DNA of 64,000 nt from an uncultured Oscillospiraceae bacterium (GCA_947581795.1 CANPVS010000004.1:36195-100194); one strand, 5' to 3'. Positions 42,801-52,731 are shown, counted from the first letter of the stretch. Program-made: numbers and translations. Notes: a model not told the origin generated them from the sequence alone.

Positions 42801-42854
42801 TTTTATTATCTCTCTATCCTCCCCCCGCGCGCTCCTGCAAGAGCCCGAATTATG

Positions 42855-42882
42855 TTGCGTTTTGGGGACTTTGTGCTATAAT
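42855..42882 (+). promoter_or_regulatory. Promoter of the plus-strand glycan operon
   Basis: TTGCGT, 16-bp spacer, TATAAT with TGC in front (extended -10). The 58-nt leader is AT-rich with an AATAGG...CTATT pairing. Confidence 0.65.
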
Positions 42883-42940
42883 GCTTTAATAGGAAGAAAT
42901 AGGTCTATTATAAAATATAGTTCCTACTCCCGGAGGGCCT

Positions 42941-43963
42941 ATGAAAAAGCTGCTCGTCACCGGCGGCGCCGGTTTCATCGGCGCCAACTTCGTCTACCAC
43001 ATGCTGGACACCCGCCCGGATGTCCGGCTGGTCTGCGTGGACAGCCTGACCTACGCGGGGAACATGTCCACCCTGGCCAGGGCCATGGCGGACAGCCGGT
43101 TCACCTTCTACAGGCAGGACATCCGGGACCGGGCGGGCATCGACGCCATTTTCGACAGGGAAAAGCCCGACGCGGTGGTGAACTTCGCCGCGGAGAGCCA
43201 TGTGGACCGGTCCATCGAGGACCCGGCGCTGTTTTTGCAGACCAACGTGCTGGGCGTACAGGTGATGATGGACGCCTGCCGCAGCCACGGAAACATCCGC
43301 TTCCACCAGGTCTCCACCGACGAGGTGTACGGGGACCTGCCCCTGGACCGGCCGGATATGCTTTTCACAGAGAGCACGCCGCTTCACGCCTCCAGCCCCT
43401 ACAGCGCCTCCAAGGCGGGGGCGGACCTGCTGGCCCTGGCCTATCACCGCACCTACGCCCTGCCCGTCACCGTGAGCCGCTGCTCCAACAACTACGGACC
43501 CTATCAGTTCCCGGAAAAGCTCATCCCCCTGATGATCGCCAACTGTCTCGCGGACAAGCCCCTTCCCGTTTATGGAAAGGGACTGAACGTCCGGGACTGG
43601 CTGTACGTGGAGGACCACTGCAAGGCCATCGAGCTCATTTTGGAAAAAGGCCGGATCGGCGAGGTCTACAACGTGGGCGGCCACAACGAGATGCGCAACA
43701 TCGACATCGTGAAGCTCATCTGCGGGGAACTTCACAAGCCCGAGAGCCTCATCACCTACGTCACGGACCGGAAAGGCCACGATCTGCGCTACGCCATCGA
43801 CCCCACGAAGATCCGCGACGAGCTGGGCTGGGTCCCGGAGACCGCCTTTGCCGACGGCATCAAAAGCACCGTCCGCTGGTACCTGGACAACCGCCCCTGG
43901 TGGGAGGAGATCGTCTCCGGCGAGTACAGAGATTACTACGAGCGGATGTACGCCAACCGGTAA
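42941..43963 (+). CDS. rfbB: dTDP-glucose 4,6-dehydratase
   Basis: The 340-aa short-chain dehydrogenase converts dTDP-glucose to dTDP-4-keto-6-deoxyglucose. It has the NAD motif TGGAGFIGANF at 7-17, catalytic STDEVYG at 125-131 and the Y154-SASK158 pair; NNYGPYQFPEKLIP is specific to RmlB. First gene of the plus operon, with CCCGGAGG upstream. No rmlA, rmlC or rmlD is in the window. The 4-keto sugar is therefore probably directed to the aminotransferase next door, with the dTDP-glucose coming from elsewhere. Confidence 0.96.
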   Translation: MKKLLVTGGAGFIGANFVYHMLDTRPDVRLVCVDSLTYAGNMSTLARAMADSRFTFYRQDIRDRAGIDAIFDREKPDAVVNFAAESHVDRSIEDPALFLQTNVLGVQVMMDACRSHGNIRFHQVSTDEVYGDLPLDRPDMLFTESTPLHASSPYSASKAGADLLALAYHRTYALPVTVSRCSNNYGPYQFPEKLIPLMIANCLADKPLPVYGKGLNVRDWLYVEDHCKAIELILEKGRIGEVYNVGGHNEMRNIDIVKLICGELHKPESLITYVTDRKGHDLRYAIDPTKIRDELGWVPETAFADGIKSTVRWYLDNRPWWEEIVSGEYRDYYERMYANR

Positions 43964-43989
43964 GCATCGTTTTTTCGGAGGAATCCACC

Positions 43990-45114
43990 ATGATTCTTTT
44001 CAATGTCCCCCCCTACTGCGGCCGGGAGGACCAGTATGTCCTGGAGGCCATCCATTCCCACAAGATCTGCGGCGACGGGGCCTTCACGAAAAAGTGCCAC
44101 GAATGGCTGGAGCGGCGCACCGGCGCGGCCCGGGCCTTCCTCACCACCAGCGGCACCCACGCCCTGGACATGGCGGCGCTGCTGTGCCAGTTCCAGCCCG
44201 GGGACGAGGTCATCCTGCCCTCCTATACCTTCTCCTCCACGGCCAACGCCTTCGTTCTGGCCGGGGCGACGCCTGTATTCGTGGACATCCGGCCGGACAC
44301 CATGAACATAGATGAAAAGCTCATCAAGCCCGCCATCACGGACCGGACCCGGGCCATATGCGTCATGCACTACGCGGGGGTCTCCTGCGAGATGGACGCC
44401 ATCATGGACGTCGCCCGCCGCCACGGCTTGCTGGTGGTGGAGGACGCGGCCCAGGGCGTGCTGGCCTCCTACAAGGGCAGGCCCCTGGGGGCCATCGGCG
44501 ACTACGGCTGCTACAGCTTCCACGAGACGAAAAACTACTCCATGGGCGAGGGCGGCGCCATCCTCCTGCGCCAGGACGATCCCCGGGCGGAGATCATCCG
44601 GGAGAAGGGCACCAACCGGGCCCGGCTGCTCCGGGGCCAGGTGGACAAATACACCTGGGAGGACCTGGGTTCCAGCTATCTGCCCAGCGAGCTGAACGCG
44701 GCTTACCTATATGGCCAGCTGGAGATGGCGGACGAGATAAACGCCGCCCGGCTCCACTGCTGGGACCTGTACCGGGAGGGTCTGGCCCCCCTGCAGCGGG
44801 AAGGCCTCATCGACTGGCAGTCCGTTCCCGAGGGATGCGTCCACAACGGCCACATGTTCTACGTGAAGGCAAAGGACATCGCCGAGCGCACCGCCCTCAT
44901 CGCCTTTTTGCGGGAGCGGGGCGTCCAGTCGGTGTTCCACTACGTGCCCCTCCACTCCGCCACGGCGGGCCGCCGCTTCGGCCGGTTCCACGGGGAGGAT
45001 AAATACACCACATCCGAGAGCGAGCGGCTGCTGCGCCTGCCCATGCACTACGGCCTCACCGACGGCGAGGTGGAGCAGGTCGTTCAGGCCGTCACGGCCT
45101 TTTATAAGGCATGA
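43990..45114 (+). CDS. PLP-dependent sugar aminotransferase (DegT/DnrJ/EryC1 family, WecE-like)
   Basis: The 374-aa enzyme has the PLP aspartate in VVEDAAQGV (D152) and the Schiff-base lysine K181 in SFHETKNYSMGEGG. That HETKN-S context, the N-terminal FNVPPYCGRED and the KYTWEDLGSSYLPSE loop match WecE/RffA, which aminates dTDP-4-keto-6-deoxyglucose at C4 to give a 4-amino-4,6-dideoxyhexose. It directly follows the dehydratase that makes this substrate. The configuration at C4 (galacto or gluco) cannot be read from sequence. TTCGGAGG precedes ATG 43990. Confidence 0.92.
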   Translation: MILFNVPPYCGREDQYVLEAIHSHKICGDGAFTKKCHEWLERRTGAARAFLTTSGTHALDMAALLCQFQPGDEVILPSYTFSSTANAFVLAGATPVFVDIRPDTMNIDEKLIKPAITDRTRAICVMHYAGVSCEMDAIMDVARRHGLLVVEDAAQGVLASYKGRPLGAIGDYGCYSFHETKNYSMGEGGAILLRQDDPRAEIIREKGTNRARLLRGQVDKYTWEDLGSSYLPSELNAAYLYGQLEMADEINAARLHCWDLYREGLAPLQREGLIDWQSVPEGCVHNGHMFYVKAKDIAERTALIAFLRERGVQSVFHYVPLHSATAGRRFGRFHGEDKYTTSESERLLRLPMHYGLTDGEVEQVVQAVTAFYKA

Positions 45115-47294
45115 CCGAGGGCAGACGGTCCTGGGCCGCCGTGGCGGCGGGCTTGGGGATAGGTCTTCTGGCCTTTCTGGCCATGGAGAGCGCCGTCGCC
45201 CGGCGGGTGGGGCTGGACCTGTTCCTGCCGGTGGCGGACGGTGTCTTCCTGCCCGGCCGGCTGGCCCGGCTGGGGGCGTTTCTGGTGGTATTCCTCGCCC
45301 TGGGGCTCACGGACCGGGGCCGGCATGTTCTCGCCGCCTGGGACAGGGCCTGCCAAAAAGACCGCTGGCGCTGGGCCACCGCCGCCGCCGTTACGGCGCT
45401 GTTTTTCGCCTGGGCCCTGCGGGTGATCGTACTCAGCTATATGACCAACGACGACGCCCTCTTCCTGCGGGCCATCGGGAACATCCCGGCCCAGGGCATG
45501 GACGCGGTGCGCAACACCCTGGCCCACTCGGCCCAGGAGAGCACCTCCTCCATCTCCATCCTGCTGTGCGCCTTTCTGGGCCTTTTCTACCACCTGTGGC
45601 CGGACGGATACTGGTATCTGGGCTATCATCTGGCGGTGCTGTTTCTCTCCATGACGGTGCTGGGCCGGTGCGTGCTGGTGAAGCTTAGGGCCCGGGGTCT
45701 GCCGGCATGGGCGGGCGCGCTCATCCAGGCGTTTGCCTGCACCGGGTTTTTGCTGTACACCCTGGCGGAGCTCTCCTTCACGGTCACCCCCGCCCTGGCC
45801 GGGGCCGCGGCGGCGGCGCTGCTTCTGTGCCGGAACGATGAGACCGGCCGCCGGGGGCGCGTCGCCTGCGATGTGCTGAGCGGACTGCTGCTGGTGCTGT
45901 GCTGTATGCAGCGGCGGGCCACGGGATACTGTCTTCTGTGCTTCTGGGCGCTGGCCGCTGCCTATTCCGCGCTGCGGGCGGGCCTGGACGGGAAAGCCGA
46001 GGCCAAAAAGCGCCTCAAGGGCCAGGCCCTCGCGGCCGCCGTCACCCTGGCGCTGTGCGCGGCGGTGTTCGCCGCCGGCCGCCTGGAGTGCGACGAAAAC
46101 TACCGGGACGCGGAGCACTACCGCTCCCTCATCGTGGACTTTCTCAAGGACGACGTGACCTACGACCAGTACGCCCGGGCCGGCATCCCCGAAGAGCTGG
46201 CCACCCTCATCCACGGCTGGTTCTTCATGGACCAGCGGGTCACCACCGACCTGTTCCGCACCCTTGCGGAGGAATACTACGCCGATCTGGCCGCCCAGCC
46301 GCAGGCCTCTCTGCCCACCCGTGTAGTGGATACTGCGGGCCGGCTGGCGGGCTATGTGGCCGGGGACGGGCAGATGCTCTGGCGAACGGGCTGCATCCTG
46401 GCGCTGCTTATACTGTGCGCCGTCATGGCGGTCCGCTTCGGCCGCCGGTACTGGCCGGAGCTTTTATGCGCCATGTGTGCCGTGGGCGGCGGGGCCCTCC
46501 TGCTGCTGTATCTGGCCAAGGACGGCCGGTTCCCCCTGCGGGTATTTCTGGTGGTGGCCATCCCCGCCGCCGTCATGCTCCTTCTCCTGGCGCTGACCGC
46601 GCCCAAGGAGGCTCCGGATACCGCCGGCCGCCGCCCCTGGGCCGCTGGCTGGCTGGGCGCTGTGTGCGCCGGGGCGGCGGCCCTGTGCTGCGCCGGGTGC
46701 CTGTATATCACCCCTCACGCCGCCGATACCGCTGACCGGGCGGACCTGTTCGGAGTGCAGTGGGCCATCGAGGATTACGCCCGGGCCCACCCGGACCTCA
46801 CCATCGTCAACAGCGTGTACGACTACTACTTCGACCCCATCCACACCCCCGCCGACTACCCGGACAACCGGGTGCTGTGGGGCGCCTGCGGCGACACCGC
46901 CAAGGCCCCTGAAGACCGGCTCTATGCCGACGCCTTCTTCCGGGACGACGTACAGTTCATGAGCGACCGGTTCTCCTCCCTGGTGGGGCTTTTGCAGTAT
47001 CTGTCTGTGGAGTACGGCCCGGTCCAGGCGTCGCTGAAAGCCCAGTTCGGCCCCACCGTGACCGTCACGGACATCTCCCTCGTCTCGCCGGGGGAGGACT
47101 ACACCGGCTGGTACGAGCAAAACGGCATGACCTACTACTTCCGGGAGGGCCGGGCCCTCACCGGCGAGCAGACCATAGACGGCGAGACGTACACCTTCGG
47201 TCCCGCCGGGACCGGGGCCCAGCTGGTCACCGTCCCCGGAGACGACGGTCTTGTCTATACCACCGACGCCTGTTGCCTGATCCCCGGCGCGTGA
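45111..47294 (+). CDS. Large polytopic membrane protein, GT-C-like, with C-terminal wall-binding-like repeat
   Basis: The 727-aa protein has about a dozen hydrophobic segments in residues 1-545. The first outside loop reads LSYMTNDDALFLRAIG, an acidic NDD pair like the catalytic aspartates of GT-C glycosyltransferases that use polyprenyl-phosphate sugars. A soluble C-terminal part of about 180 residues ends with GWYEQNGMTYYF then LTGEQTIDGETYTF. These resemble choline/glucan-binding repeats (GW-x-x-NG-x-YYF, TG-x-QTIDG). Activity is inferred from topology and context. It overlaps the aminotransferase gene by 4 bp. No specific family is recognised. Confidence 0.65.
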   Translation: MTEGRRSWAAVAAGLGIGLLAFLAMESAVARRVGLDLFLPVADGVFLPGRLARLGAFLVVFLALGLTDRGRHVLAAWDRACQKDRWRWATAAAVTALFFAWALRVIVLSYMTNDDALFLRAIGNIPAQGMDAVRNTLAHSAQESTSSISILLCAFLGLFYHLWPDGYWYLGYHLAVLFLSMTVLGRCVLVKLRARGLPAWAGALIQAFACTGFLLYTLAELSFTVTPALAGAAAAALLLCRNDETGRRGRVACDVLSGLLLVLCCMQRRATGYCLLCFWALAAAYSALRAGLDGKAEAKKRLKGQALAAAVTLALCAAVFAAGRLECDENYRDAEHYRSLIVDFLKDDVTYDQYARAGIPEELATLIHGWFFMDQRVTTDLFRTLAEEYYADLAAQPQASLPTRVVDTAGRLAGYVAGDGQMLWRTGCILALLILCAVMAVRFGRRYWPELLCAMCAVGGGALLLLYLAKDGRFPLRVFLVVAIPAAVMLLLLALTAPKEAPDTAGRRPWAAGWLGAVCAGAAALCCAGCLYITPHAADTADRADLFGVQWAIEDYARAHPDLTIVNSVYDYYFDPIHTPADYPDNRVLWGACGDTAKAPEDRLYADAFFRDDVQFMSDRFSSLVGLLQYLSVEYGPVQASLKAQFGPTVTVTDISLVSPGEDYTGWYEQNGMTYYFREGRALTGEQTIDGETYTFGPAGTGAQLVTVPGDDGLVYTTDACCLIPGA

Positions 47295-47317
47295 GACGCC
47301 GCTAAGAGGATACTGTC

Positions 47318-48670
47318 ATGAAAACTCGCTCCCCTGCTGCCTTCCTGCGCCGCAACGGCGCGGCCATCGTCTGCGCGGTTGGTCTCTACATCCTGTTTTT
47401 CCAGATGGTGATGAACTTCCGGCTGAACCCCGCCAGCGCCGACGATTTCCGCTCCCACATGCTGTGGGCCATCCAGATGACCGGCCGGGACGTGCTCTCC
47501 TCCTTTTACGACGGCTCCCTCAAGCTCTGGCACATCTTCGTCAAATACACCTACACCTTCCTGACGCCCAACCTGTGGAAGGCCGCCGCGGGTGTGACGG
47601 CCGCCGCCGACGCGGTTGCCTATCTGCTGCTCGTCAAAATATGGGACCGGGCCCTGCCGGAGAAGTTCCCCCGGTGGCTGCTGGCCCCCATCGTCCTCAG
47701 CGTGTTCCTTCTGGGCGCCCTCACCCTGCCCGGCGGCGCCTTCTACATGAAGGACGGCGTGGTCCAGGGCGCGGTGAACACCTGGCACAATCCCACCAAC
47801 ATCATGGTCCGGCCCTTCGCCCTGGCGGTGTTCTACATGACCGTGAACATCTATAATCGCCGCCGCACCGGCCGCGCCGGCATCCTGCCCGGCCCGGAGG
47901 GCGGGGACTTCGCCTTTGAGGGCGGCTTCTGGCGGCAGTTTTGCGTGCCGGTGTTCACCCGCTGGGAATTGGTTCTCTACCCCCTGTGCCTTCTGCTGTC
48001 GGCCTGGGCCAAGCCCTCGTTTTTGCAGTTCTTCGGCCCGGCCATCCTCCTTTTCCTGCTTATCGACGTGGTGCGGACACGGGGGATGCTTCTCCCCTTC
48101 TGTCTGAAGCTGGCCCTGGCCTATGTGCCGGCGGGCTATATCCTCTACCGGCAGTTTTTCCGGAACTTCTCCGCCATCATCCCCGCCAGCGTGCAGGTGG
48201 AGGCGGTGGAGTCCTCCATCGGGGCCGGGCCCCACGGTGTGCAGATCTATCTGGGCCAGGACGGCCCCGCCGGACTGGGGGAGGTCCTCTCCCGCCTGGT
48301 GACCGACTGGGCCCCGCTGGTGCTGTTCTGCGCGCTGCCCCTGTTCCTTATCGCCATCGCGCCCAAAAAGGGCCTGTCCCTTCCCGCCACCCGGCTGGGC
48401 CTCATCTGCGTCCTGGTGGGCCGGCTGGAGGCGGTACTGTTCCACGAGACCGGCACCCGGGCCACCCACGGCAACTTCGTCTGGGGCTTTTCCCTGGCGG
48501 CCTGGATGTTCTGGACCGCCGCCATAGGCCAGTACGCTCTGCTGCTGCCGGAACGCTCCGCCCGGGGAAAGCTGGCGCGGTATGGCGGCACGGCGCTGCT
48601 TCTGTGGCACCTGGCCGCAGGCGCCGCCTACGCCTGGCTCATATTCCGAACCGTTGACTATCGTTTCTGA
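47318..48670 (+). CDS. Polytopic membrane protein of the glycan operon
   Basis: The 450-aa protein has about ten hydrophobic segments. An early outside loop carries NPASADDFRSHMLWAIQ, an acidic pair placed as in the neighbouring GT-C-like proteins. Short soluble insertions follow, and the C-terminus is hydrophobic. I do not recognise a named family. It could be a polyprenyl-phosphate-sugar-dependent glycosyltransferase or a polymerase-type (Wzy-like) protein. It is 23 bp after the previous gene and 10 bp before the next, with AAGAGG upstream of ATG 47318. Confidence 0.6.
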   Translation: MKTRSPAAFLRRNGAAIVCAVGLYILFFQMVMNFRLNPASADDFRSHMLWAIQMTGRDVLSSFYDGSLKLWHIFVKYTYTFLTPNLWKAAAGVTAAADAVAYLLLVKIWDRALPEKFPRWLLAPIVLSVFLLGALTLPGGAFYMKDGVVQGAVNTWHNPTNIMVRPFALAVFYMTVNIYNRRRTGRAGILPGPEGGDFAFEGGFWRQFCVPVFTRWELVLYPLCLLLSAWAKPSFLQFFGPAILLFLLIDVVRTRGMLLPFCLKLALAYVPAGYILYRQFFRNFSAIIPASVQVEAVESSIGAGPHGVQIYLGQDGPAGLGEVLSRLVTDWAPLVLFCALPLFLIAIAPKKGLSLPATRLGLICVLVGRLEAVLFHETGTRATHGNFVWGFSLAAWMFWTAAIGQYALLLPERSARGKLARYGGTALLLWHLAAGAAYAWLIFRTVDYRF

Positions 48671-48680
48671 GAGGGTCGCT

Positions 48681-50327
48681 ATGAAACTGTCCAAGATCAA
48701 GCCCGCCGGAGGGACGCTGCCGGACCGGGGCCGCGGGGCCCTGTCCCTGACCGCCCGCGCCGCCCTGACCCTTCTGGTCATGGCCCTGCCCGCGATCATC
48801 GTCTGCGCCCTGACCTATCTGGCCGGCTTCGACCCATTCCGCGCCGTGCCCCTGTGGCTGGACGACGAGACCCACTGGTACCTGCAGTACGCCGCCATGA
48901 GCAAGTACGGCCATCCCCTGGGGTACTTCGGCTACGCCGGCACCCACGCCGCCGTGGGCACCTTCAGTTCCTGGGGCATGTACCCGGCCACGCTCACCGG
49001 CACTCTGGCCCGCGTCTTCGGCTGGAATTTACACGCCTTCGTGGTATACAACTTCGTGTATCTGGCTCTGGCCGCGCTCATCTTCATTTTGCTGACAAAA
49101 CCCTCCCTGCGGAGCATGGTCATGCTGGCGCTTTCCAACTGCATGATGTACATGGCCTTCTGCTACTGCATCGTGGCCATGAACGAGATCGCCCGCTACA
49201 GCGTGGCCATCGTGCTGGCTGGCGTCATGTACCGGCTGCTGGCGAAGCCCCAGGTCCCCCGGTGGCGGCTGGTCCTGCGGTGCACGGTGGTGCCCCTGCT
49301 GCTTGTCTGGGCCACCTGCTTTTACCTGCTGCTGGCCCTGTTCATCCCCGTGTATATCTTCCTCATGCTCCGTGAGCCGGTCCGGCGGCTGCCGCTGGCG
49401 GCGGGCTCCCTGCTGCGGGGGGCCGCGGCGGCGGTGGTGACCGTCCCGGCGGTCCATTTCCTGCGGGCCCTCAACGCCAGGACCTGCGCCCCCTACCGTC
49501 CCCCTGTCCAGGGCTCCGCCGTCTCCTTCGCCCTGCCCTCGGCCCGGGCAAAGCTCACCATGAGCGCCTTCGACCTCTTAGGCAACGCCAAGGACCTGGA
49601 CCCCATCACCCTGCTGACCAACGGCGAGAGCGGCGCCGAGCACGCCCTGATGCTGTGGTTCTGCGTACTGGTGTTCGTGTCCCTGGGCGTGTTTTTGTGG
49701 CGGACCGTCCGCTCCTACAAGCGGGGGGACCAGACCACCGCGGAGCTCAACCTGCTGTGCGCGTTTTTGCTGGCCGGCTGCGTGGGGGGCATGATACTGG
49801 AGTACAACACCACCACCTGGACCTTCGTCCGCAACTGCAGCACCGGGGTTTGCTGCGTGATGTTGCTGGCGGCCCTGGCCCCCAAAGGGGAGGCCCACGG
49901 CTGGCGGACCATGGCCGTCATCGGCTTGGCCGGCGTAGTCACGTTTTTGAATGTCTTCACCACCGTTTTCGCCACCGCCGCCCGCTTCCCCGCCCAGTCC
50001 ATCGAGGACAGCTGGGAGCAGACCCGCCAGGAACTGGCGGACGTGATCGTCCTGGACGAGGACGCCCAGGACCCCTGGAGCAACACGGTGGTGCTCTATC
50101 ACGCGGATACCAGCGTCTATTACATGCTGCCCTACGGGGTGGGCGTGAACGGCTATGTGAAGGACGCCATCAATAAGAACGCCCGATACGTCATTCTGGG
50201 CCAGGACTATGAGGACGACGCCGTCCGGGAGGCGGACGCGCAGACCCTGCTGGACGGCGGCCATCAGGTCATCTACGAAAACGACCAGTTCACCGTATAC
50301 GAGAACCAGGCCAGGACCTACGGCTGA
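48681..50327 (+). CDS. Polytopic membrane protein of the glycan operon, GT-C-like
   Basis: The 548-aa protein has about eleven hydrophobic segments and an extracellular C-terminal domain of roughly 110 residues (from about 440). The first loop is VPLWLDDETHWYLQYAAMSKYGHPLGYFG, with a DDE acidic cluster again at the expected GT-C catalytic position. The C-terminal domain (VLYHADTSVYYMLPYGVGVNGYV, quoted only in part as a landmark) resembles the soluble tails of such enzymes. Function inferred from layout only. GAGAGGG lies before ATG 48681; the longer frame to 48582 has no ribosome site. Confidence 0.62.
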   Translation: MKLSKIKPAGGTLPDRGRGALSLTARAALTLLVMALPAIIVCALTYLAGFDPFRAVPLWLDDETHWYLQYAAMSKYGHPLGYFGYAGTHAAVGTFSSWGMYPATLTGTLARVFGWNLHAFVVYNFVYLALAALIFILLTKPSLRSMVMLALSNCMMYMAFCYCIVAMNEIARYSVAIVLAGVMYRLLAKPQVPRWRLVLRCTVVPLLLVWATCFYLLLALFIPVYIFLMLREPVRRLPLAAGSLLRGAAAAVVTVPAVHFLRALNARTCAPYRPPVQGSAVSFALPSARAKLTMSAFDLLGNAKDLDPITLLTNGESGAEHALMLWFCVLVFVSLGVFLWRTVRSYKRGDQTTAELNLLCAFLLAGCVGGMILEYNTTTWTFVRNCSTGVCCVMLLAALAPKGEAHGWRTMAVIGLAGVVTFLNVFTTVFATAARFPAQSIEDSWEQTRQELADVIVLDEDAQDPWSNTVVLYHADTSVYYMLPYGVGVNGYVKDAINKNARYVILGQDYEDDAVREADAQTLLDGGHQVIYENDQFTVYENQARTYG

Positions 50328-50352
50328 CGGCCCGGGGAAGGACACCTCTTTT

Positions 50353-51465
50353 ATGAAAAAGCTTGCCATCATCGGCGCCAACGAATTTCAGGATCCCCTC
50401 ATCCGAAAGGCAAAGGATCTGGGTTTCGAGACCCACGTGTTCGCCTGGGCGGCGGGGGACGTGGGGGAGAAGACCGCGGACGTCTTCCACCCCATCAGCA
50501 TCACGGAGAAGGAGGCCATCTGGCAGGTCTGCCGGGACGCGGGCGTGGCCGCCTGCTGCTCCATCGGGTCGGACCTGGCCGTGCACACGGTGAACTACGT
50601 CCAGCGCAAGCTGGGAAACCCCTGCAACCCGGAGATCACCGACACCGTGGCCACCGATAAATTCGAGATGCGCCGGGCCCTGCGGGCCGCGGGCGTGGCC
50701 TGCCCCGGATTTCTGAAGGTCTCTGTTCCCCCGGCGGAGGCGGATCTGGCGGGCCTTGCATGGCCCCTCATCGTCAAGCCCACGGACCGCTCCGGCAGCC
50801 GGGGCATCTTTGAGGTGAACGACTACGCCGCGCTGTGCGCCGCGGTGCCCCAGGCGGCGGCGCAGTCCTTCCGCCGGGAGGCCATCATCGAGGAGGTCCT
50901 CACCGGCCCGGAGTACAGCTGCGAGAGCATATCCTTCGCCGGAGAGCACCACATCCTGGCCCTCACAAAGAAATACACCACCGGCGCACCCCACTTCATC
51001 GAGACGGGCCACGACGAACCCGCCGGTATCCCGGCGGCCCTCGTCCCCGGCATCCACGCCGACGTCAAAGCGGCGTTGGACGCGCTCTCCATCCGCTACG
51101 GGGCCAGCCACGCGGAGTTCCGCCTGGGCCCCGACGGCCGGGCCCACATCATTGAGGTAGGCTCCCGCATGGGCGGGGACTGCATCGGCTCCGACCTGGT
51201 ATACCTATCCACGGGGGTGGACTACATGGCCGCCGTCATCCACACGGCCCTGGGCCAGGCCCCGGACCTGACCCCCAGGCGCGTCCCCCGGGCGGCGTCC
51301 GTCCGGTTCATCTTCTCCCAGGGGGACCTGGACGAGCTGGAGCGGATCAAAAAGGACGCCCCGGACTGCCTGTGGCGGGTAAGCTGGCCGGGAAGCCTTG
51401 ACGGCGCCGTCACCGATAGCGCCAGCCGCCACGGCTACTGGATCACACAAGGAGAGCTCTTATGA
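50353..51465 (+). CDS. ATP-grasp carboxylate-amine ligase 1
   Basis: The 370-aa protein has a pre-ATP-grasp Rossmann part (KKLAIIGANEFQDPLIRKA), an ATP-binding lysine motif IVKPTDRSGSRGIFEV near residue 140, the EEVLTGPEYSCES strand, and the magnesium-binding end RAHIIEVGSRMGGD near 268. Such enzymes activate a carboxylate as acyl-phosphate and join it to an amine. In this operon the amine could be an amino acid or the amino group of the dideoxysugar. It overlaps the second ATP-grasp gene by 4 bp, so the two proteins are made together. Substrate is unknown. Confidence 0.85.
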   Translation: MKKLAIIGANEFQDPLIRKAKDLGFETHVFAWAAGDVGEKTADVFHPISITEKEAIWQVCRDAGVAACCSIGSDLAVHTVNYVQRKLGNPCNPEITDTVATDKFEMRRALRAAGVACPGFLKVSVPPAEADLAGLAWPLIVKPTDRSGSRGIFEVNDYAALCAAVPQAAAQSFRREAIIEEVLTGPEYSCESISFAGEHHILALTKKYTTGAPHFIETGHDEPAGIPAALVPGIHADVKAALDALSIRYGASHAEFRLGPDGRAHIIEVGSRMGGDCIGSDLVYLSTGVDYMAAVIHTALGQAPDLTPRRVPRAASVRFIFSQGDLDELERIKKDAPDCLWRVSWPGSLDGAVTDSASRHGYWITQGELL

Positions 51466-52715
51466 CCCTTCAGGGAAAACGGCTCCTGCTGCTGGGCGGG
51501 TCCAACAGCACGGAGGATATACGCCGCTTTGCCGACCGGGAGGGCGTCACCCTCGTCGCCACCGCCCCGCCCCGCTTCGGCCTCACGGCCCTTAAGGCCG
51601 TCGCCGACGAGCGATACGACGCCGACGCGGTGGATGAGCAGGCCCTGACGGCGCTCATCCGCTCCGCCCACATCGACGGGGTATTCCCCGGCAACAACGA
51701 GGACGTGATGCCCCACGCCATCGCCGCCATCGAGGCGGCGGGTTTGCCGGTCTACTGCGACGGGAAGATGTGGGATGACTGCGCCAACAAGGCCAAATTC
51801 AAGGCCATGTGCCGGGCGGCGGGCATCCCCGTGGCCAAAACCTACGACCCTTCCGAGCCCGAGAGCGTGGAATATCCCGTGGCGGTGAAGCCCGCGGACA
51901 GCTGCGGCAGCCAGGGCTTTTCCATCTGCCGGAGTCCTGAGGAACTGGAGCCGGCCCTGCAAAAGGCCCTCCCCTTCTCCCGCACCGGCACGGTGCTGGT
52001 GGAGGAATATATCCCCTACGACTCGTCCATCATCCACTACACCCTCTGCGGGGGCGAGGTCCTCTTCGGCGGCCTGTCGGACAAGCGGTCCATGCTCCTG
52101 GGCGAGGGCGGCAGCTCCGTCATGGCCCTGCAGCAGTTCCCCTCCGTCTGGACGGAGCAGTATCTGGCCACGCTGGACGAAAAGGTCCGGGCCATGTTCC
52201 AACAGGCCGGTATGCACGACGGGCCCGTGTGGATCGAGGCCTTCAATGATCACGGCCGGTTCATCTTCAACGAGATGGGCTACCGCTTCGGCGGGTCCAT
52301 GACCTACCACCCGGTCCGGTACTTCACCGGGGTGGACCAGCTGGAACTGATGCTCCGCTACGCCCTGGGGGATACCCCCGACCCGACCCGGCACGTGAGT
52401 CTCATCCGCCGGGACCGGCCCGCCGGGAAACATTACGGCATCTTGCCCCTGCACATCCGCCCCGGCGTCATCCAGGCCGTCACAGGCGAGGACGCCGTCC
52501 GGGCCCTTGCACAGGTCTACGCCTACGTGCCCATCCACCGGGCCGGGGACACCATCCGGGCCACCGGTACCGTGAGCCAGGTGTTCTGCTACCTGCATCT
52601 TCTGTACGATGATATGGCGGACCTGGCCGCCTCGGTGGACCAGATCGTCCGCCTCCTCCGGGCGGAGGACGGCAAGGGCGAAAACATGGTCTTTCAGCTC
52701 TATCGGTTTTCGTAA
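51462..52715 (+). CDS. ATP-grasp carboxylate-amine ligase 2
   Basis: The 417-aa protein has an N-terminal nucleotide-fold (KRLLLLGGSNSTEDIRRFA), a CarB-like pattern VFPGNNEDVMPHAIAAIEAAGLP, the ATP lysine motif VAVKPADSCGSQGFSI and the metal end GRFIFNEMGYRFGGS. It is a distant paralogue of the preceding ligase, not a duplicate. Its C-terminal 130 residues (HYGILPLHIRPGVIQ onward) resemble the biotin-carboxylase-C-type lid found in amino-acid ligases. Joint action with ligase 1, for example on two different acyl groups, is a reasonable guess but not shown. Confidence 0.83.
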   Translation: MTLQGKRLLLLGGSNSTEDIRRFADREGVTLVATAPPRFGLTALKAVADERYDADAVDEQALTALIRSAHIDGVFPGNNEDVMPHAIAAIEAAGLPVYCDGKMWDDCANKAKFKAMCRAAGIPVAKTYDPSEPESVEYPVAVKPADSCGSQGFSICRSPEELEPALQKALPFSRTGTVLVEEYIPYDSSIIHYTLCGGEVLFGGLSDKRSMLLGEGGSSVMALQQFPSVWTEQYLATLDEKVRAMFQQAGMHDGPVWIEAFNDHGRFIFNEMGYRFGGSMTYHPVRYFTGVDQLELMLRYALGDTPDPTRHVSLIRRDRPAGKHYGILPLHIRPGVIQAVTGEDAVRALAQVYAYVPIHRAGDTIRATGTVSQVFCYLHLLYDDMADLAASVDQIVRLLRAEDGKGENMVFQLYRFS

Positions 52716-52731
52716 AGAGAAAGGCATTTCC

